64,000 nucleotides of DNA, taken from Sequoia sempervirens. Taxonomy: Eukaryota > Streptophyta > Pinopsida > Cupressales > Cupressaceae. Each line of letters starts with the position of its first letter. Within the stretch, counting starts at the first letter, position 1. This document shows, piece by piece, positions 57,561 to 64,000 of this stretch. The DNA lies in contig VDFB02193867.1 in the NCBI GenBank assembly GCA_007258455.2, positions 563,597,291-563,661,290 of the forward strand. Direction: 5' to 3'. The translations under genes and the position numbers were made by a program. The notes under the pieces are model-generated. The model did no database searches and was not told the origin of the DNA. It saw nothing but the letters and a program-made list of their open reading frames with translations.

Positions 57561-59379
57561 TTCCTTTGGAGTGGCCCATAAAGAAAATTTGAATTATTCT
57601 CATTGAGTGAATGATGTATCCTTACTAGTAAAAAAAACCACTAAAAATGGTATGCGTTAGTTTTAAAGTAATGTATAAACATATAATAGTTAAAGTATAC
57701 AAGAATACATTGTGATTCAAGGACATAGAATGCTAAGTAAATTCTATTAAGTATAAAGAATTACTAGAACACTCATCTCCACAGCAAGAGACAGTCACTG
57801 ATAGAGAAGGAAAATCTTCCTAACCACCCCAGGCAGACATGCTTCTCCTTCAAGTGATCATCTATTCAAATCTAGTATACCAACATTTGATATTTTACTG
57901 TGAATGCATACTAATTGTTCACTTCCTCCATTTGGTAGGTTGCAACTACTTTTGATGACGGTCTAATTCGTCAAGAAGATGAGGATTAGATGTTTCAATT
58001 GCACCATGCTTGACCATAGCACCTGACTAGAAGGCTACAAATTGCTAGGAGACTCCATTCCTCTTTCCCTCATGCAACTAGTGTATGACAACATATTCCC
58101 CTATGTTTGTTGATGCGTACCAACTCTGAATCCAAGTCGAAATCATAAATTATAGGAACACAGCAACAACAAAATTAGATTCGGATGAACAAATAATGTT
58201 ATTGAATCCATTATGAAATCAGACATTATCTAGGGCCAATAAATTGTTGAGTTGATACAATTTATAGTCATATAAAAGACTACTAAAAAGTCTGCAATAA
58301 ATGTGCAAAAGTAAAAAGATTTCCTGTTTTGAAGGTGTGAAACAACATAAAGAGGATTACAAAGTTCTTCTTAATAGAGCTCTTTCAATGCAACCAAAAA
58401 CTTTCGTCTCTTGACTGTTCTATATGTGCCATTAAATAAAATCCTTTTTCATCCTTCAAGAAAGTCTAGAATTTGAATTGCGTGCCTAAGCTGTTCATAT
58501 CCCACCCTACTCTTTCCGTATTTTTCAATCCTTCCCTACAGCATCAAAAAAAAAAATGCCACACTCCATGGTGATCATCATCATCATTATGGTCATAATA
58601 AATAATATTGCATTCACTGAGTCCTTTACTTATGCCACACCAGGCCTATTTATTATGAATTGACCAGAAGATAATCTACACCAAAAGATATGCTATTTTT
58701 TAGCTTTATAGACCGACATATATATGGTTGATATGAAGGAGAAATCCATGAGTTTATCCATACAATGAATGTTGAGATTTTACTTTCACTGTATATGAAA
58801 AGGACATATCTTCACTATTAAATGGCATAACAGAAAGTATTCAAATGGTATTTTAAATAGTCATAGAGTGATGTTGAATGCTACGGAGAAAGCGTTTAAG
58901 TTTAAGTTTGATAGAACATGTAAAGAAGATATTGAACATGAATATATAGGACACATTCATTGACTATTCATCATTGACTACTGGCTAAAACATATCTAAA
59001 GAGGCTTAACACTAGATTTGGGTACAACTTGAAACTTTGGTACATTTTGCAAGTTATGATACAAAGAGATTCAAGAGTCCTTAGTGCGAGTTGGGTAGAG
59101 CTTACCTTGGGGGAAGGATACGGTATTATTCATCACAATATTGGCTCAAAGAAAAGCACCATGGCAGCGATATAAAGCCACAAAAAAAATAGTTATATAA
59201 TGCAGTGATTTAATTAGTGATTCTTTTCAACGATTATATTAGCTAACTCTACCACATGCTTTTATTCCAAGCACAAGTAAGTCCCAAAAACAACAAGTAA
59301 TCAAATTTATGTATTAAAGACAAATAAATTTATCCGAGACATTTGAAAACTAAGAATTTTAAGAGTACCAATTCTTCAT
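57561..59379. other. Stretch with nothing recognisable
   Basis: AT-rich sequence without open frames over 60 codons of any character and without repeat ends. It lies between the PPR relic and the D1 LTR, in the place where the leader of minus-strand R1 copy 2 would be, but resembles no other R1 leader. Confidence 0.35.
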
Positions 59380-59392
59380 GCCCTCCTTCTAG
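59380..59392 (-). other. Conserved post-LTR leader motif, D1 right copy
   Basis: On the minus strand the LTR end GGCATCCA is followed after ten bases by CTAGAAGGAGGGC and then ATGAAG. The giant element has CTAGAAGGAGGGC, three more bases and ATGAAG at nearly the same distance from its LTR. Confidence 0.5.
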
Positions 59393-59402
59393 CATCATTT
59401 CA

Positions 59403-60333
59403 TGGATGCCAAATCTGAAAATGGTTAAACCTCAACATAATATCATGATGTTAGTCATTTGAAACACATTAGATTAAACATCCTTATGAAATACTTAACC
59501 ATGCAAAAATATGCAAAACTAAATAGAACCAAATAACTAATTGCAAGCATATAAGAACATGATCAAAACTTTATCTCATATTGAATTGGTGCTATTGTGG
59601 AAAATAGTCTTTTCCCAACCCTTGATAATGCCAATGATGATGATGCAATGGACAAAATCAGTTCTCAAATGAAGAGAGTGACTTTGCATAATCTTTGTAG
59701 ATCAAGTTGTGGAGGATTTGATGATGAATGAAGCCTTCCATTTATAGAATATTTTGATGAGAGGAATAGCCAAATGGATGAATGTGGAACAAAGATTTAG
59801 CCAATGATATGGAGCCACTTGTCAACTTGTGATAGGTTGAGGAATGAGCACATTTTGGTCAATGCGCCAAAGAGGGGGAGATTCAAATTTGAATTTGAGA
59901 TATAAATGCTGAGTTTGACCTTGTGCATGGGACATGTAAGAGACATGTTAGAGCTCATAAATGCTTTGTTGGGTGTACATGTCCACTTGTTTTTGAATAC
60001 AAACTTGAGGGAATATTCCTCAAAGATGCCATGTTGATGGAAAATGTTGAATTTATAAATGAATTAAAATAATTTATTGGTGCAAGTGGGAAAAGCTAGA
60101 GGATGTGATGGGTAGTTAGATTAGGTTAATCAGGGTTAGATTAACTTAATGATGATTTGATGCTTTGACCCCTTTGACTTGAATATTTTGATTTATTTAA
60201 ATCAAAAAGGGATGAAAGGTGATTTTAGACTTAATTAAATAAAGGATTGATTTATTTAATCAAGGAAGGTGAAGTTAGGATCAAGTTGATTTATTTAATT
60301 TAAACTGGTGACTTTAGGAGATTGACCAAATCA
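59403..60333 (-). mobile_element. D1 LTR, right copy, truncated
   Basis: It matches 45202-46138 closely, with the same TATA box (59740-59747). It lacks the first ~180 bases of U3 that the left copy has (46139-46317). At 60333 it joins plus-strand R1 sequence directly. This would be the 5' LTR of the minus-strand R1 copy 2. The missing U3 start and missing R1 part show that this junction was rearranged. Confidence 0.7.
59740..59747 (-). promoter_or_regulatory. TATA box of right D1 LTR
   Basis: CTATAAAT on the minus strand, the counterpart of 45539-45546. If R1 copy 2 was ever transcribed from its 5' LTR, this was the promoter. Confidence 0.5.
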
Positions 60334-63300
60334 AGTAAGCTTTCAAGACCTTGCAAAAATAATTGATTATCAAAACTCACATTTATACAATCTGTACATG
60401 GGATCATTATCCCCTACAAACCTCGATGGTACAAAAAATTTGAATATTCCCATTCAAGAGTTTGGAACACCTTTCCTAATGGTAGATTTAAATCCAAGCC
60501 CAAACCTACAAATGTATCAACTAAACACTCAATGCATGAGTCTTCCAAAAATCAAAATCATCCCACCAAATCCCTACATGTCAAATTTGAATGTACCAAG
60601 TATAACTTTACCAAACATGAACATTTTGAATCCAAACTTGGTAAACTTTGGGATAGATATGTTTGAAAATCATACAAATATTGTTCAAAGTCCAAACAAG
60701 ATGTTAACGACTCCGTGTATTAATCCAAGTCTAGGTAACATCATGCAAAATCAAAGTTACCTAAATCAAGGCAATATGGATCCCAACACCAAAAATGTTC
60801 AACTTCAACCTATCATGCCAAATCTAAACATCATCCCAAATCAGAACATTGTCCAAAATCAAATTTTCCATGTTCCCATACAAACACCACCGGCATACAT
60901 TCCAAATCCACTTGAACAAAATTCAAACCAACTATATCAAGGGTGCCAAGATCAAAATCAAGACCAAGTTTTTCTAGACCAAATTGCTTCACTTGACAAA
61001 CTAACTGAAGCCTTGAAACAAGAGACATTTTTACTACAAAATCAATGTACTCTACCATTGGATGAACCATGTCATCAAAACAGTAAGTTGTGGCCACAAC
61101 CACATCAAGAACAATATCTCTAATGTCAAGAAGTTGGATACCAAGATCAGCCACATCAACAAATCCAACCCCCACATCTCGAAGATCAGTCACCATATCT
61201 CAATGATCAATCACCACATTTCCAAAATCATTGCTACAAGGTCAATTTAAAGTACAAATCTCACAAGGTAACAAATGAAAATACACACCACTTGGGAGAC
61301 CAATCAAATCAGTCTTGCAACAATTGGTACAAGAAAATCTCATCAAGCTCCCCGTCAATGGGAACTATCAAGAACCCCTAGTTAAACCACCAAGGTATAA
61401 TGAGGAGCACCATTGTGATTTTCACAAAACAAAGGGACACACAACATCAAGTTGTATTTGACTCAAAAATATCATCCAAGACCTCATTGATCAAAAGATA
61501 ATCACTATTGGGGACAATGATGAAGATTCGACCACTAGTGATATCATTGACAATCTCCCCACCACAATTGTTGAAAACAATGATCAAGATTTATCCATCA
61601 ATAAAGATGTTTCTACCTCATCCAAAGATCAAAAAAACATACATTAAGGGCCACTTTTCAATCATGATCAAAATCCACCAACAATAGGTAACAATGATCC
61701 AATTCAAGAAATGTCAACATCACTTGACCCTATGGTTGAAGACATTCACAATCTCTCTGCCACAATTGTTGAAAAGAATGGTCAAGACCTATCCATCAAT
61801 GAGTACATTGAATATGTTTCCACCTCACCCAATGACCAACTCATCATACATGAAGAGCCACTTTTTAGTGATCTATTTCAAGGAGTGGTAGAATTATTTT
61901 ATTCTATTGACATAATGCACGATCCATCGACCAATGATCATATTGAAAATATCTCTACATCACCTTATGAGTTAGAGGACATATCTCAAAAATTTATTCC
62001 AAAGCATGATCAACATATTTCACCAAATTCTACCAATGGTCCTTTCCAAGACATATTGACATCCTTCGACCTCATGGTTGCAGATATTGAAGGAATCTTC
62101 AACTCAACATTTGATCCAAGTCCACTAAAAAATGAAGAGGATATTGAGCCAATTCCCATGCCCAATGACGACATCCAAGAACCCTTTGTAATCAATCCAT
62201 CCTTTGAAACTAACCCATATCAAGAATTTGATCCAAAGCATGTCAAAAGAAATTCTAAAATTATTCAAGATCAAGAATTTGTATCTCCAAGATACTATAA
62301 CGATCTAATGGACACTCTCCTATCTATACAAGATGTCACAAATGATGATCATATCCACATAGCACATACTCCTCCATCTACCCATGAGATGCTTTCTATG
62401 GATGGATAGATAGATGATCTTCATTCAAAATAGGATTCCTTTACTCCTGACATTATTACACAAAAAGAGCAAGTTATCAATTCCTAGAGTCAAATTGAGT
62501 TTTCAACATCAGGATCAGATATATCCCAAATTCAGACTAAGGACATTATTTATGAAGATATCCAACATTCTCCACTCAAGGAAACAAGTAAAAAAAAATA
62601 GGATATTCTAGAGTCAGCAGAGCAAAAAATTGAAATAACATCATCTGCAGTGGTTATTTATTAGATAATCCATTTAGAATAGGAAGAATCAAAGCATGAA
62701 GGTGCCACTACCACCATACTAGGGGCAACTATGTCTCAAGTAAATGTCAACATAGGGAGCACGAAGAATCCTTCTGATGAAACTGATGCCAATACTACAA
62801 CCAGCCACATCATGAATCTTCATCCACCCATCACCCCATCCATGAATTGGGACCAACGTCAAAAGAAAGATTTGAATCAAAGCACACAGAATGTTATCAA
62901 AGTAGAAGAAGTAGACAAGCATAATGGACAAATAAAATACAAGTGGATACCAAAGAATACAAAGAAAGATTATTCCTATAAAACTCCATTAGTCAAAGAG
63001 ACTATGGGGAAAAATCAAAAAGGGAAATGTATCCATCAAAGATGTCCACAAACGAAAAAGTAGGCTTTTCAAGCAATGTACAAAGTGTATCAAACAGTTG
63101 GACCTAATTCCACATACACTTTCATATCCACCCATCATTGCTCATCTTCCCACGTTTGGAGAGTCAAAGGTTCCAAACTGTCAACCAATCCATCTTTTAT
63201 CCCTAAACACACTCGATCAATGCCTCCACACATGATATCTAGTTCTTAAATTGACCATGTATTGGCAAGGACCCTTCATCATAAGGATTTATAAGGCACT

Positions 63301-63477
63301 CTATCGCGATGTGCACACAAAGACAAAGTCAACTCTGATATCAATGAAGCAGATCATAAATCTCAAAATTTGTATTCAAGTGCATGTATCTTGGAAAAAC
63401 AACTTCTTCAAGCAGGATATCGATGGCACATTTTGATAGAAGCACCTAAATCAACACCACCAAGTGGGTCAACATGA
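60334..63477 (+). pseudogene. R1 gag-like protein, copy 3
   Basis: The frame enters without its ATG (first conserved codons SFQDL) and is open from about 60398 to 61123. It then changes frame and is open again 61711-62409 and 62731-63063, ending at TGA 63475-63477. Order of parts: Asn/Gln/Pro-rich N-terminus, coiled-coil-like LDQIASLDKLTEALKQE, zinc knuckle with all four ligands intact (CDFHKTKGHTTSSC, 61414-61455), acidic region (DLSINEYIEYVSTSP, EPLFSDLFQG), Lys-rich C-terminus (KIKYKWIPKNTKK-like) and final WRVKG segment. No pol motif follows inside the window. It is the best copy for the knuckle region. Confidence 0.6.
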
Positions 63478-64000
63478 ATCTTTTAGAAAAAACCAAAAAA
63501 AACAAAAAATATGAAAATCCAAAAAAAATAGAAAAAGGATTGAAAATAGTAAAGGAAAAAAGTTGTCCTCTAGTGAAAACCACATAGGTGGTGCTTTGGG
63601 AAAGGCCATGATGAAAACCAGGAAAACATGCATCATGTGTGGAATTGAGCATCTACGTGCACCAGTTCAAGTGAAGGGATCTCATCCCATCCATAACAAA
63701 GCCAAAATTCCATTTACCTCATCCATAATAAATCCATTCATGCATGAACCATTTATCCAATCCATTTTCATATATCTACATCCATAGTCTGAGTTATCTT
63801 GATCTTGATGAACTTTGGTGCACACTTTATGCTTGCTTATGGTAAACATTTTGACATGGGTCATTTTCATTGATCCTATCCTACCCAATGTTATCTAATC
63901 CATGAAGCATTATCCAATGAGCGTTCTTTATCTAAACACCTTATCTTATCGCAAGATAATCCTTGGCATCCTTTGCATGCTTACAATATCCATCCATCCA
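60334..64000 (+). mobile_element. R1 element copy 3, main part (continues past the window)
   Basis: From 60334 the sequence follows R1 copy 1 from about 12720 onward, including the whole gag-like frame and the start of the 3' region (CCACATAGGTGGTGCTTTGG near 63580, CCATCCATCCA at the end). The first few codons and the leader are missing at the junction with the D1 LTR; leader sequence of the same family lies at 43790-45201. Confidence 0.65.

Overview
This window looks like nuclear DNA from a seed plant with a large, transposon-rich genome. A conifer or other gymnosperm is my guess from the AT-rich background, the long decayed LTR elements and the absence of intact genes; the sequence does not prove it. 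I found no intact host gene, rRNA, tRNA or CRISPR array. Nearly everything I can explain is LTR-retrotransposon sequence in several nested layers. The one host-gene trace is a decayed pentatricopeptide-repeat (PPR) relic near 56.7-57.5 kb.

Layout: 1-2028 is a minus-strand copia-type LTR with a PBS-like site on one side and a polypurine tract on the other. 5.3-5.9 kb is an AT-rich foldback element. 5.88-6.79 kb is a plus-strand LTR of a family I call D1. 7110-8041 is a non-autonomous DNA transposon with terminal inverted repeats, sitting in an older decayed reading frame. 10.6-17.2 kb is copy 1 of a gag-only, Asn/Gln/Pro-rich family I call R1. 17,247-40,856 is a 23.6-kb Ty3/gypsy-type element on the minus strand, with LTRs of about 7.75 kb that each carry a reading frame of about 1,370 codons (here orfL). 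43.8-64 kb holds a plus-strand R1 copy (copy 3) split by a minus-strand R1 copy (copy 2), which is bracketed by two D1 LTRs. The leader of copy 2 contains a further LTR with tandem repeats and the PPR relic.

The giant element is the most notable object. Its internal domain has one continuous frame for Gag, a His-rich zinc knuckle, protease, an archaeal-type RNase H, reverse transcriptase, a degenerate second RNase H and integrase, broken by point stops only. Two thirds of its length is LTR. orfL lies in the U3 part of each LTR behind a GC-rich module of about 2.5 kb, and its frame is preserved in both copies apart from stops and one 10-base deletion near the C-terminus of the left copy. A PBS-like sequence on the plus strand next to the left LTR conflicts with the minus-strand gag-pol and LTR promoter. 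All elements look inactive. By eye, the stops and key-residue losses are mostly transitions, as expected for old methylated transposons.
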